Positions 18,975 to 26,719 of a DNA stretch of 64,000 nt are shown here, in pieces (positions within the stretch are counted from its first letter, which is position 1; the number at the start of each line of letters is the position of its first letter). Location of the stretch: contig JALHMG010000016.1 in assembly GCA_022844135.1 (NCBI GenBank), positions 1-64,000 on the forward strand, in the 5' to 3' direction. Origin of the DNA: Lysobacterales bacterium. GTDB taxonomy: Bacteria; Pseudomonadota; Gammaproteobacteria; Xanthomonadales; SZUA-5. The notes below the pieces were generated by a model. That model was not told the origin of the DNA. It did no database searches and saw only the letters and a program-made list of their open reading frames with translations. The translations under genes and the position numbers were made by a program.

Positions 18975-20023
18975 GCGCTGTGATATCGGCAGCACGCGGT
19001 GCAAATCGACAGCAGGCCTTCGCGCAAGCGCGCACGCCATTGCTGCGCGCGCTCGTCGTGCCAGATCTCGCGCAGCGAGTTCCGATAGATATTGCCGAGG
19101 CTGGCATCGTAGAAACTGTGGCAGGTGCTCACCTCGCCGGCAGCGCTGATCTCGGCGGCCACCCACGGCATTGCGCAGCGTGCGCGGGCATCGTCCAACG
19201 CCGCAAAATCGCCACTGAAGTAGGCGCCCAGATTGCGCGCCGTGGGCCGCCGCGGCTGCAAATTCAGCTCAATGCCGCGCGCGGCGCACAGTTCGCCGAT
19301 GGCGACCAGCGCTGCCGCCAGTTGCGCGCAATCGACGGCAGCGAAATCCGCAGGCGACTGGCCATAGGCGTCGGCGTACGGTGTGGCGGTCACGCCGAAG
19401 GGTCGCAGTTCTGCGCGATAGCTCGCCAGTTGCGCCGGCGTTGCGTAACAGCAAAGCTCGATACTGAGCGCCGCGACGTGATCGAGCGGCAGGTTGGCGA
19501 CGTACGCTGGCGTGATCGCGTGCCAGTTGGCCGCCGTCACAATCGTCGTGACGCCAATCTCGGGGCGAGCGGCTGCCCCGCGCAAGGCCGCCAGGCGCTC
19601 GATGCCCGCCAGCGCGCGTGCGTACACGCCTGCGCCACGCTGTGCATCGTTGATGCCTGGCGGCCCGTCGATGGACACCCACAGGCGGCGCGGCGGGTGC
19701 GGCAACAGGCCCGGTGCGGCGGCGGCCAACCGCCAGCCGTTGGTCGAGAAACTCACCTCGCTGCCACGCGACGCAATCGCTTCGAGTACGCGATCGAGTC
19801 CCCGATATAGCAGCGGCTCGCCACCAAAAAACTCATAGCGCGGACGTTGCGGCGCGGCTTCCTCGATCAACGCCAGAACCCGATCGAGCTTGAGCTGACG
19901 CCGCCCGCCGATGCTGGCATAGGTGCCACGCTCGCCCCACTCGTAGCACATCGCGCAGCGCAAGTTGCAGCGCTCCAGCAGTTGCAGAACGATCAGGCTC
20001 GGCAGTGGCGTCGGCCTAAGCAC
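18971..20023 (-). CDS. Radical SAM/SPASM protein (first copy in locus)
   Basis: The radical SAM motif CNLRCAMC lies at residues 19-26 if translation begins at GTG 20023, which has an AGGA about 8 bases upstream and overlaps the preceding stop by 8 bases. An in-frame ATG at 20047 is the alternative. The core has FFGGEPLLYRGL and SFSTNGW. The C-terminus has SPASM-type cysteines (RCAMPWVA, STCHSFYD, ICTACCRY) and the GNIYRNSLREIWH element common in that domain. It precedes the NRPS and is related to the second radical SAM protein. It probably modifies a carrier-bound or free peptide-like intermediate; the reaction cannot be read from sequence. Confidence 0.88.
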   Translation of the reverse strand: MLRPTPLPSLIVLQLLERCNLRCAMCYEWGERGTYASIGGRRQLKLDRVLALIEEAAPQRPRYEFFGGEPLLYRGLDRVLEAIASRGSEVSFSTNGWRLAAAAPGLLPHPPRRLWVSIDGPPGINDAQRGAGVYARALAGIERLAALRGAAARPEIGVTTIVTAANWHAITPAYVANLPLDHVAALSIELCCYATPAQLASYRAELRPFGVTATPYADAYGQSPADFAAVDCAQLAAALVAIGELCAARGIELNLQPRRPTARNLGAYFSGDFAALDDARARCAMPWVAAEISAAGEVSTCHSFYDASLGNIYRNSLREIWHDERAQQWRARLREGLLSICTACCRYHSA

Positions 20024-21026
20024 AGGCAAATTCCTGCGCCAGCGCATCGATGTAACTGGGCCCGACGCGCGCCGCGAGCAAGCGCTCATGCATCGCCTTC
20101 AAGTCGTCCCCGCGCGCACCGCGCGCCAGCCAGTCCGCCAGCGGCATGCCCAGCCCGAGCGACTGCCACAGCGCGCCGCTGCGAGCCTCTGCAGCGCCAA
20201 ATGGTGGCAGCATCAGCAGCGGGGTCGCCGCCCAGAGCGATTCGATCAAGGTCCCGCCACCTGGTTTGCTGATCACAGCACGCGCCCCGCGCAGCAGCTC
20301 GTAAGCGCGATGCTCATGCGCTGGCGAAAAATCGTCGCTGCCCGCTGGCGCCATCGGCGGAAAGCGCGGGGCGCCATTCCACGGCCGCCACTCCGACGCA
20401 ACACGCCACACGCGCGCTCGCGGCACCGCCATCTCGCGTTGACCGCAGAGCACATCAGCCTCCCAGCCCGTCGGCAAGGCGTCGATGCCCACACCAAACT
20501 CGCCCAGCGCCCAGCCGCCGCCGTGCGCCACGACGCGGCGCTCGCGCTCTGCCCACGGCAACGGCAGGCGCGCATCCACCGGCAAACGCCAGTGCAGGGC
20601 GCCCTCGTGCCACAACCAGATCTCGCGATCGCCGTCCCGCGGCGCGCCATTCTCGAAGGATGCCGATACCACTGCGTCGATGCGGCAATGGTCGATGACC
20701 ACAGGCTTTTGCGCCAGCAATGGCAGCCAGAACCCGCTCCAGGCGGCGATGCGCTGGCCGCGCAGCGTGGCCTGCCACGCCGCCACTCTGGCCGCGTCGA
20801 AGCGCGCCGGGTCGTGGCGCGCGCGCCGATGGGCCAGCTGCGCGAGCCTGAAGTCCGATTGAAACGCCGGCACCGCACGTTCGCGTTCGCGCAGTGCCGC
20901 TTCGGTGTAGAGCGATTCCAGTACCGCAAGCGCGACATCGACGCCGCGCAACGCCAGGGCGCGATGCATCAAGAGCCCCGGGATGTAAACGCCTAAACCG
21001 GTGCCGGCGGTGAGGATCGTCAGCAC
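20016..21026 (-). CDS. GT-B-like glycosyltransferase
   Basis: A 336-residue protein that begins at GTG 21026, overlapping the carrier protein stop by 7 bases (GTGCTGA). The N-terminus (LTILTAGTGLGVYIPGLL) resembles the glycine-rich start of MurG/GT28-type enzymes. The C-terminal KPGGGTLIESLWAATPLLML is the donor-binding signature seen in that fold, where a Gly-rich loop and a Glu hold the nucleotide sugar. A longer upstream frame is open but is the shadow of neighbouring genes. It is likely soluble. The best reading is a sugar transfer step in the operon's product; family assignment is by motif only. Confidence 0.7.
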   Translation of the reverse strand: MLTILTAGTGLGVYIPGLLMHRALALRGVDVALAVLESLYTEAALRERERAVPAFQSDFRLAQLAHRRARHDPARFDAARVAAWQATLRGQRIAAWSGFWLPLLAQKPVVIDHCRIDAVVSASFENGAPRDGDREIWLWHEGALHWRLPVDARLPLPWAERERRVVAHGGGWALGEFGVGIDALPTGWEADVLCGQREMAVPRARVWRVASEWRPWNGAPRFPPMAPAGSDDFSPAHEHRAYELLRGARAVISKPGGGTLIESLWAATPLLMLPPFGAAEARSGALWQSLGLGMPLADWLARGARGDDLKAMHERLLAARVGPSYIDALAQEFACA

Positions 21027-21262
21027 GGCGCGCCGTCGAGAAAGGTCGCCAGGGTCCGCAGCGACCGCAGCATCTGGAACTCGAGACGATCGTAGTCGAT
21101 GCGCGTGCCGAGCGCGTCTTCCAGCTCCAACAGAAACTGCAGCGTTTCCAGCGAATCGAGACCGATATCGTCGATCAGATCGATGTCGTCGGCGACGTGC
21201 GCCAACGCCGGGTCGCGCTTGATCTTGGCCAGCGCCTGCCTGGCGAGATCGAGCGTACTCAT
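21020..21262 (-). CDS. Free-standing acyl carrier protein
   Basis: This 80-residue acidic protein has the carrier motif GLDSLETLQFLLELE, with Ser37 as the phosphopantetheine site. It is the natural partner of the divergent AMP-forming ligase, which would load it, and of the NRPS condensation domain, which would accept its acyl group. Both ends overlap neighbours: ATGA with the methyltransferase-like gene and a 7-base overlap with the glycosyltransferase, so synthesis is probably coupled. Confidence 0.92.
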   Translation of the reverse strand: MSTLDLARQALAKIKRDPALAHVADDIDLIDDIGLDSLETLQFLLELEDALGTRIDYDRLEFQMLRSLRTLATFLDGAPC

Positions 21263-21999
21263 GCGCCGCTCCGGATTGCCAGACCAATCCCCATGAACGG
21301 ACCGCGATCGTATTGCGCCGTGAATTCGAGGCAGCGATAGCCAGGCAACTGCCGAATGCGTCGCCAGATCTCACCGACGCCGGGGCAGCCGATGTTGGCG
21401 ATATCGTGCAGAGCCACCATGCGCGCGATCGGTGCCACGCGTTGAAATTCGGCCCAGCATTGTTCGGCCTCGTGGTGGGTGTCGATCATCGCCAGATCGA
21501 TGGCGCCCAGCGCGTGCAATTGCTCATGGAAGCGCGGCGTCAAGGTGGACACCTGCCAGAACGTCACGCCCTCGGGTGTGTAGCGATCGAGCGCGGGACA
21601 TGGCAGAACGTCGACCGCAATCGCGCGCGCAATCGGCGCCGCCCGGCGCAAGATTTCGACCGTCGCGATGAACGATCCGCCGTGGCGAACGCCCAGTTCC
21701 AGGTACGAGTGCACGCCAAGCTCGGCGAGCGCACTTAAGTACGGCGCGAACTGATTGGGATATTGCCAGACCAGCAAACCGCGCCCCAGCGCCGGCTGCA
21801 GCGACGCCGGGAACTCATCGCTTCCTTCATCATTCAATCCCAAATCGATGAGCAGCGATTCCAGCGCCGCAAGATCGGCAAAGTCGATCGTATCGGGAAG
21901 GCGCGCGAGTACCGAAAGGTCTGGCTCGCGCGCGCGCAGTTGCGATAGCAGCCGCCAGCTGCGTTGTTGCGCTAGAAACTGGTGTTCGAGAATCGGCAT
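21259..21999 (-). CDS. SAM-dependent methyltransferase-like protein (CmcI type)
   Basis: This 246-residue protein has a class I methyltransferase-like core. YLELGVRHGGSFI is a motif I equivalent, AIAVDVLPC is the motif II region, and DLAMIDTHHEAEQCWAEF with MVALHDIANIG resembles the CmcI-type families, where HDI follows the core. The start at 21999 (MPILEHQF) is favoured; a start 4 codons upstream is possible. It is the first gene of the operon, diverging from the ligase gene across 58 bases that must hold both promoters. A methylation or hydroxylation-linked tailoring role is inferred; the acceptor is unknown. Confidence 0.72.
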   Translation of the reverse strand: MPILEHQFLAQQRSWRLLSQLRAREPDLSVLARLPDTIDFADLAALESLLIDLGLNDEGSDEFPASLQPALGRGLLVWQYPNQFAPYLSALAELGVHSYLELGVRHGGSFIATVEILRRAAPIARAIAVDVLPCPALDRYTPEGVTFWQVSTLTPRFHEQLHALGAIDLAMIDTHHEAEQCWAEFQRVAPIARMVALHDIANIGCPGVGEIWRRIRQLPGYRCLEFTAQYDRGPFMGIGLAIRSGA

Positions 22000-22057
22000 G
22001 CGCGGCACCATTGGGAAACGCCGTTTGGAGGGCATCCATGTTGGAGAAGTTCCGCCC

Positions 22058-23455
22058 ATGATGAACGATCTGCTGCGCCACGCGCGACAGCGCTGGCCGA
22101 CCGCTACGGCCGTGGATTCGGTCGCAGGTTCCATGAGCTACGCCACGCTCGAGGCGCGCGCCTGCGCCCTCGCCGCGGGTCTGGCGGCGCGCGGCGTTGG
22201 CACTGGAGACCGCATTCTGCTCGCGGCGAGCAATTCGCCCGATGCGGTGGCCGCGATGCACGCCATCTGGCGCATCGGCGCGGTGCTGTCGTGGATCCAT
22301 CCCTCGACCCCCGAAGGCAAACGCGAGCGCCTCGCGGCGCGCCTGGCAGCGCGCGCGGTGCTCACCGATCCTGATCTGCCGGGGCTGGCACTTGGCGGCG
22401 AAACCGACTACGCCCAGCGCAGCGCCGACGACCTCGCGGCCATCCTGTTCACCTCGGGTAGCGAAGGCGAACCCAAAGGCGTGATGCTGCAACACGGCGC
22501 CATGCGCGCAGCGCTCGACGCCATCCAGTCCTATCTTGGCTACCGCAGCGACGACGTTGTCGGCACTGCACTGCCGCTGTCCTTCGACTATGGCTTGTAC
22601 CAGCTGCTGCTCGCGGCGAACGTCGGCGCCAACGCGAGCTTGCTGCCGGAGCTGGCCCTGCTGGGCAAAGCCGAGTCGGCGCTGCGCGCGGCCACGGTGC
22701 TGCCGCTGATGCCGAGCATCGTCGCGCTGCTGCGTGCCGGCGAAGTGCGCGCCTGGCCCGGCTTGCGGCTCATCACCAGCACCGGCGCGGCGCTGGCGCC
22801 GGCACAGATCGACTGGCTGCTGACGCATTTCCCGAAGGCGACGCTGTACTCGATGTACGGCCTGACGGAGTGCAAGCGCATCAGCTATCTGCCGCCGGAG
22901 TGGTTGGCGCGAAAGCCAGGCAGCATTGGCGTTGCGATTCCCGGTACGCGCGTCGAGATCGTCGATGAGGGTGGCGTATCGTGTCCCACTGGTGCTATCG
23001 GCGAACTGATCGTCAAAGGACCGACGTTGATGGCCGGCTACTGGAACGACCCGCCAGCCACCGCGCGCGCGCTGCGCCTGCAGGGTGGCGAACTCGCGCT
23101 GTTCACTGGCGATCGCGTGTACCGCGATGGCGATGGTCATTTGTACTTCGTCGGACGCAGCGATGACATCATCAAGTCCCGCGGCATGAAAGTAGCACCG
23201 AAGGAAGTCGAAGCGGCGCTGCTTGAAATCGACGGCGTCATTGCTGCGGCAGTGATCGGCATCGACGATGCCATGCAAGGTCAGGCCATTGCCGCGTACG
23301 TTGAACTGGCGCCGGGCGCGCCGTTGGCCGTTTCGGCGCTGCGCCGTCTGTGCGCCGCGCGCCTGGAAGCGCCGCTGGTTCCTAAACACCTGCATATCGT
23401 GGCGGCTTTGCCGCGCACGCCTAATGGCAAGATCGACAAGGCCGCACTGCGATGA
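22058..23455 (+). CDS. AMP-forming acyl/aryl ligase (ANL family)
   Basis: This enzyme activates a carboxylic acid with ATP and transfers it to a thiol. The 465-residue protein has the P-loop FTSGSEGEPKG at 131-141, the SMYGLTECKR motif, the GDRVYRDGDGHLYFVGR hinge region, and the catalytic Lys458 in PNGKIDKAALR. The ATG at 22058 has GGAG upstream; the frame is open further left only as shadow. It lacks a fused carrier domain, so the free-standing acyl carrier protein across the intergenic region is the likely acceptor. It diverges from the eight-gene operon and overlaps a 39-codon ORF at its end. Confidence 0.92.
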   Translation: MMNDLLRHARQRWPTATAVDSVAGSMSYATLEARACALAAGLAARGVGTGDRILLAASNSPDAVAAMHAIWRIGAVLSWIHPSTPEGKRERLAARLAARAVLTDPDLPGLALGGETDYAQRSADDLAAILFTSGSEGEPKGVMLQHGAMRAALDAIQSYLGYRSDDVVGTALPLSFDYGLYQLLLAANVGANASLLPELALLGKAESALRAATVLPLMPSIVALLRAGEVRAWPGLRLITSTGAALAPAQIDWLLTHFPKATLYSMYGLTECKRISYLPPEWLARKPGSIGVAIPGTRVEIVDEGGVSCPTGAIGELIVKGPTLMAGYWNDPPATARALRLQGGELALFTGDRVYRDGDGHLYFVGRSDDIIKSRGMKVAPKEVEAALLEIDGVIAAAVIGIDDAMQGQAIAAYVELAPGAPLAVSALRRLCAARLEAPLVPKHLHIVAALPRTPNGKIDKAALR

Positions 23456-23571
23456 TCGGGCCGTCTTTGCTGACCTGGGCGCAGCAACCGACCGCCTCCG
23501 CCGACGCGCTCGCGGCGCCGATGGGCCTCGTCGCGTACACGCCGTTTGATGTCAGTGGCTTTCATCCTTGA
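23452..23571 (+). CDS. Short ORF (39 aa) overlapping the ligase gene
   Basis: The ATG overlaps the ligase stop as ATGA, the same coupling used throughout this locus. The peptide begins MIGPSLLTWAQQPTAS and ends FDVSGFHP. It has no Cys. It could be the truncated start of a lost gene, a small accessory peptide, or a substrate for one of the two SPASM enzymes. The only support is the start-stop overlap and the setting. Confidence 0.4.
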   Translation: MIGPSLLTWAQQPTASADALAAPMGLVAYTPFDVSGFHP

Positions 23572-23624
23572 AACCTCAGTCGACTGCTCGTGGTTTGTTC
23601 AACGTGATTGTGTTGTCTGTGGCA

Positions 23625-24293
23625 TTACTTGGGCTGCAAGCGCACCGCGCCATCAGGGCGCATCGTGGTGCCGTTGAGATAACGATTGCTCAGCGCAAAG
23701 CACACGGCATCGGCGAACTCCGCCGGTTCGCCAAGGCGCGACGGGAACGGCACCATCGCTTCGAGCGAGGCCTTCACGTCGGGCGGCATGCCGCCGGCCA
23801 TCGGCGTCATGAAAATGCCAGGGGCGATCGTCACCACACGTACGCCAAAGCGCGCCAGCTCGCGCGCCATCGGCAGCGTCATGCCCACCACGCCGCCCTT
23901 GCTGGCGGAATAGGCCGCTTGCCCGATCTGTCCTTCGAAGGCCGCCACCGAGGCGGTGTTGATGATCGCGCCGCGTTCGCCATCGCTCCCGGCGGCGTTG
24001 TGCTGCATCAGATGCGCACCGGCCTTGGCGACGTTGAAGCTGCCGATCAAGTTGACGCGAATGGTGGTTTCGAAATTGCTGAGCGCCATCGGGCCGGTTT
24101 TTCCGAGCACACGACCCGCGCCGAGGATGCCGGCGCAGTTGATCACCGCGTTCAGTCCACCCATCGCCGACTGCGCCGCCGCGAGCGCGGCAATCACGCC
24201 TTCTTCGTTGGTGACATCGGTGCGGTAAAACCGCGCGCGTGCGATCCACCGAGCGAATTGAGATGTATACGGGCTCGTTTGCCGCGTTTGCAT
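23625..24293 (-). pseudogene. 5'-truncated SDR (3-hydroxyacyl-CoA dehydrogenase type) cut at a MITE
   Basis: From about 24236 leftwards the frame matches a short-chain dehydrogenase of the HSD17B10-like type: ARFYRTDVTNEE, the NCAG motif (INCAGILGAG), the active-site YSASKGG, and the ending NGTTMRPDGAVRLQPK. The N-terminal Rossmann strand with its TGxxxGxG nucleotide-binding motif is absent. The first ~19 codons (MQTRQTSPYTSQFARWIAR) are not SDR-like and start 3 bases from a MITE-like element. The gene has therefore lost about 50 residues and is unlikely to bind cofactor. The element's arrival may have accompanied the loss, although no SDR N-terminus is visible on its other side. Confidence 0.75.
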
Positions 24294-24295
24294 GC

Positions 24296-24691
24296 CTAGC
24301 CCGCATATTTCATGAGGTCGCGATGAAATGGCTTGATTTCGTTGTTACAGCGTGGAAATCATCGAGTTGGTCGTACTGACAGAGTGTTCGCTGCCATTTC
24401 CTCGCTAACACGGCCCTCGCTCGTTCTTTGCGCCGGACTCTTCGTTGCTCGTCGTCCCAATGGGAGAGGGGCATCGTTTGCGCGCGCAGCGCGCGATGCT
24501 CCGAGCGCCCGGCAGCTACGCTGACGGGCCGGGTCAACCATTCCGCCCGGTGCGGCGGCGCAGCCGCCGCCCGTTCGAGCGGGCGCGCCGCATGCGGCGC
24601 AAGCTTGCCCGCTCTCACCCTCCTCGCGCCTCGATTCCGGCGCAAAGCCCTTCGCGATCTTCCGCGTTCCCTCATGAAATATGCGGGCTAG
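24296..24691. mobile_element. MITE-like element, copy 1 (396 bp)
   Basis: Perfect 21-bp terminal inverted repeats at 24296-24316 and 24671-24691 begin CTAGCCCGCATATTTCAT. The outer CTAG at both ends may be a duplicated 4-bp target. There is no transposase frame. The interior is built of palindromes, including GCGGCGGC-GCA-GCCGCCGC near 24552 and the stem starting GAGCGGGC at 24577. It lies in the same orientation as copy 2, 1.24 kb away. The open frames inside are products of the structured sequence, not genes. Confidence 0.88.
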
Positions 24692-24959
24692 TGCTTGCAA
24701 GCTGAGCAACGCGCCCAGCGCAGCCGCCACTGGTCTCTGTTCGCGTTAGTGGCCGACCCGGACCGTTTTCATGGAAGTAGTGGGCGTTTACGGCCATGCC
24801 TCTATTGGGTTCGAATAACAATCTCTGTCCGGTCCGCAATTAGCCGTCGGCTTGCGAAACGCCTCTGCCAGCGAACGAAGCTATACAGCGGCGATGCGTT
24901 TCGCACACGCGATTGAGCGTACCGTGGTGCTGCCGATCCGATCCAACGACCCCGACCCC
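24692..24959. other. Spacer between MITE copy 1 and the SDR gene
   Basis: No gene is seen. The frame of the following SDR gene is open back to 24852 but the residues there are not SDR-like, and no clear promoter or ribosome binding site was found. Confidence 0.4.
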
Positions 24960-25910
24960 ATGCTCAGAGCCCTGGCCAGCCTGTTTTTCTACACCCGGTT
25001 CTTCACCCGTTTCAGCCGCGTCGGCCTGCGCCAACGGCAGCGAGATTGGCAAGCCTATCCAGAACGACTGGACGGCCAGACCTGGCTGATCACCGGCGCC
25101 AGCGGCGGCATTGGCGCGGCGATTGCGCGCATCGCCCATGCGCGTGGCGCACGCGTGCTGGCGGCGGCGCGCAGCGGCGACAAGCTGGCCTCGCTGGTGC
25201 GCGCGGCCGACACGAAAATGGTTCCCTTGCAGGTGGACTTTTCGAGTATCTCCGACACGCGAAGACTGGTACAGGATCTCAGCGCACGCAACGAACGTAT
25301 CGACGTGCTGGTCAACAATGTCGGCGTGTTGCTGGATCGCTTCGAACTGACCGCCGAAGGCCTGGAAACCTCCTTCGTCACCAATCTGCTGAGTCACTTT
25401 GTGCTGACCGAGGGCTTGCACGCTGCGGCACGATTCGCCCACGGCGCCGCGGTGATCAACATGAGCTCGGGCGGCATGTATGGCTCGCCGCTGCGGCTTG
25501 CCGAGATGGCCGCGAACAATGGCCAGGACTACGACGGCATGGCCGCCTACGCCATGCATAAGCGCGCGCAAGTGGAGTTGACACGTGCCTGGAATCGACG
25601 TTGGCAAGGCAGTCCGCGCGGCTACGCGATGCACCCCGGCTGGGCCGACACCGCTGGCGTTCAGACCGCACTGCCGTGGTTTCGGGCCACGTTGCGCACG
25701 CAGCTGCGCAGCAGCGAAGACAGCGCCGACACCGCTTTGTGGCTTGGCACGACGCGACCGAGCCCGGCAAGCGCGGGCGGCATCTGGCTGGATCGCGTGC
25801 TCGATCCCGAGCACGCGTTCGCGCTGACCAGAAAGGCAACGCCAACCGCCGACGATCTTTACGCCTTCCTGGCCTCTAAGAGCGCAAGCGTTCGGGAAAA
25901 CGCGAAATAG
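24960..25910 (+). CDS. Short-chain dehydrogenase/reductase, DHRS12-like
   Basis: A 316-residue NAD(P)-dependent oxidoreductase. An N-terminal extension (FFYTRFFTRFSRVGLRQR) precedes the nucleotide-binding TGASGGIG. NNVG follows beta-4, INMSSGGMY supplies the catalytic Ser, and YAMHKRA is the YxxxK active site. The N-terminal extension and HPGWADTAGV segment resemble the DHRS12 group. An upstream ATG at 24894 is possible. The gene sits alone between two MITE-like elements in the same orientation. Substrate unknown, probably a lipid or aldehyde. Confidence 0.87.
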   Translation: MLRALASLFFYTRFFTRFSRVGLRQRQRDWQAYPERLDGQTWLITGASGGIGAAIARIAHARGARVLAAARSGDKLASLVRAADTKMVPLQVDFSSISDTRRLVQDLSARNERIDVLVNNVGVLLDRFELTAEGLETSFVTNLLSHFVLTEGLHAAARFAHGAAVINMSSGGMYGSPLRLAEMAANNGQDYDGMAAYAMHKRAQVELTRAWNRRWQGSPRGYAMHPGWADTAGVQTALPWFRATLRTQLRSSEDSADTALWLGTTRPSPASAGGIWLDRVLDPEHAFALTRKATPTADDLYAFLASKSASVRENAK

Positions 25911-25934
25911 GCTGCGGTCCCGACCTTCGAGCTG

Positions 25935-26403
25935 CTAGCCCGCATATTTCATGAGGTCGCGATGAAATGGCTTAGTTTCGTTGTTACAGCGTGGAAATCA
26001 TCGAGTTGGTCGTACTGACAAAGTGTTCGCTGCCATTTCCTCGCTAACACGGCCCTCGCTCGTTCTTTGCGCCGGACTCTTCGTTGCTCGTCGTCCCAAT
26101 GGGAGAGGGGCATCGTTTGCGCGCGCAGCGCGCGATGCTCCGAGCGCCCGGCAGCTACGCTGACGGGCCGGGTCAACCATTCCGCCCGGTGCGGCGGCGC
26201 AGCCGCCGCCCGTTCGAGCGGGCGCGCCGCATGCGGCGCAAGCTTGCCCGCTCTCACCCTCCTCGCGCCTCGATTCCGGCGCAAAGGTCCGGCCTGGCGG
26301 CGCAGCCGCCAGTCGTTCGAGAGGGCGCATCGCATGCGATGCAAGCTTGCCCTCTCTCACCCTTCGCGATCTTCCGCGTTTCCTCATGAAATATGCGGGC
26401 TAG
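25935..26403. mobile_element. MITE-like element, copy 2 (469 bp), with a second hairpin module
   Basis: It has the same 21-bp terminal inverted repeats as copy 1 (25935-25955 and 26383-26403), again bounded by CTAG, and a nearly identical left two thirds. It carries about 73 extra bases. A second palindromic module at 26294-26356 follows the first at 26191-26253. The two modules differ at paired positions so that all three stems stay intact (GAGCGGGC/GCCCGCTC versus GAGAGGGC/GCCCTCTC, for example). There is no transposase, so it would have to move in trans. Confidence 0.88.
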
Positions 26404-26470
26404 ATCGTTGCAGGCGGCTTAGGTCCTGCAGAAAATATGGCGACCCGTGCTCTGACAATTGGACCGCCGC

Positions 26471-26719
26471 ATGAAATCGACCATTGAGGTCTCCGATGCG
26501 CTGATGGCTCGCACTCGCCAATTCGCGAAAGCCAACGGCCTGACCATGAAGGCGACCATAGAACTTAGCCTGCGAAAGCTGTTGGAGGCCGAGCCCGTCG
26601 CGACAAAGCCCTTCAAACTCAGGAAAGCGAGCGTTGGGGGCAGTGGCCTGACCGACTGGGCTAAAGGGCGAAGCATGAACGAGCTGATCGCCAGCAGCTA
26701 CGAAGGGCGCGGTGAGTGA
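26471..26719 (+). CDS. vapB: VapB-type antitoxin
   Basis: An 82-residue protein starting MKSTIEVSDALMARTRQFAK, a ribbon-helix-helix-like N-terminus followed by a helix (MKATIELSLRKLLEA) and a basic, Gly-containing C-terminal tail that would wrap the toxin. This is the usual form of DUF2191/VapB antitoxins. Its last codons overlap the GTG start of the VapC gene (GTGA), the typical arrangement for such pairs. Because the toxin frame is broken, the antitoxin may now be an orphan. Confidence 0.82.
   Translation: MKSTIEVSDALMARTRQFAKANGLTMKATIELSLRKLLEAEPVATKPFKLRKASVGGSGLTDWAKGRSMNELIASSYEGRGE

Noticed and set aside
21830-23395. Minus-strand open frame of 521 codons opposite the ligase gene
   Set aside because: The plus-strand ligase has every ANL motif; the antisense frame is Arg/Gln-rich shadow sequence.
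23625-24293. Truncated SDR as an intact gene
   Set aside because: The nucleotide-binding N-terminus is missing and the first codons are unrelated, so it was called a pseudogene.
24310-24730. Open frames of 120 codons within MITE copy 1
   Set aside because: They lie in palindromic repeat DNA, recur identically in copy 2, and have no domain; no transposase is present.
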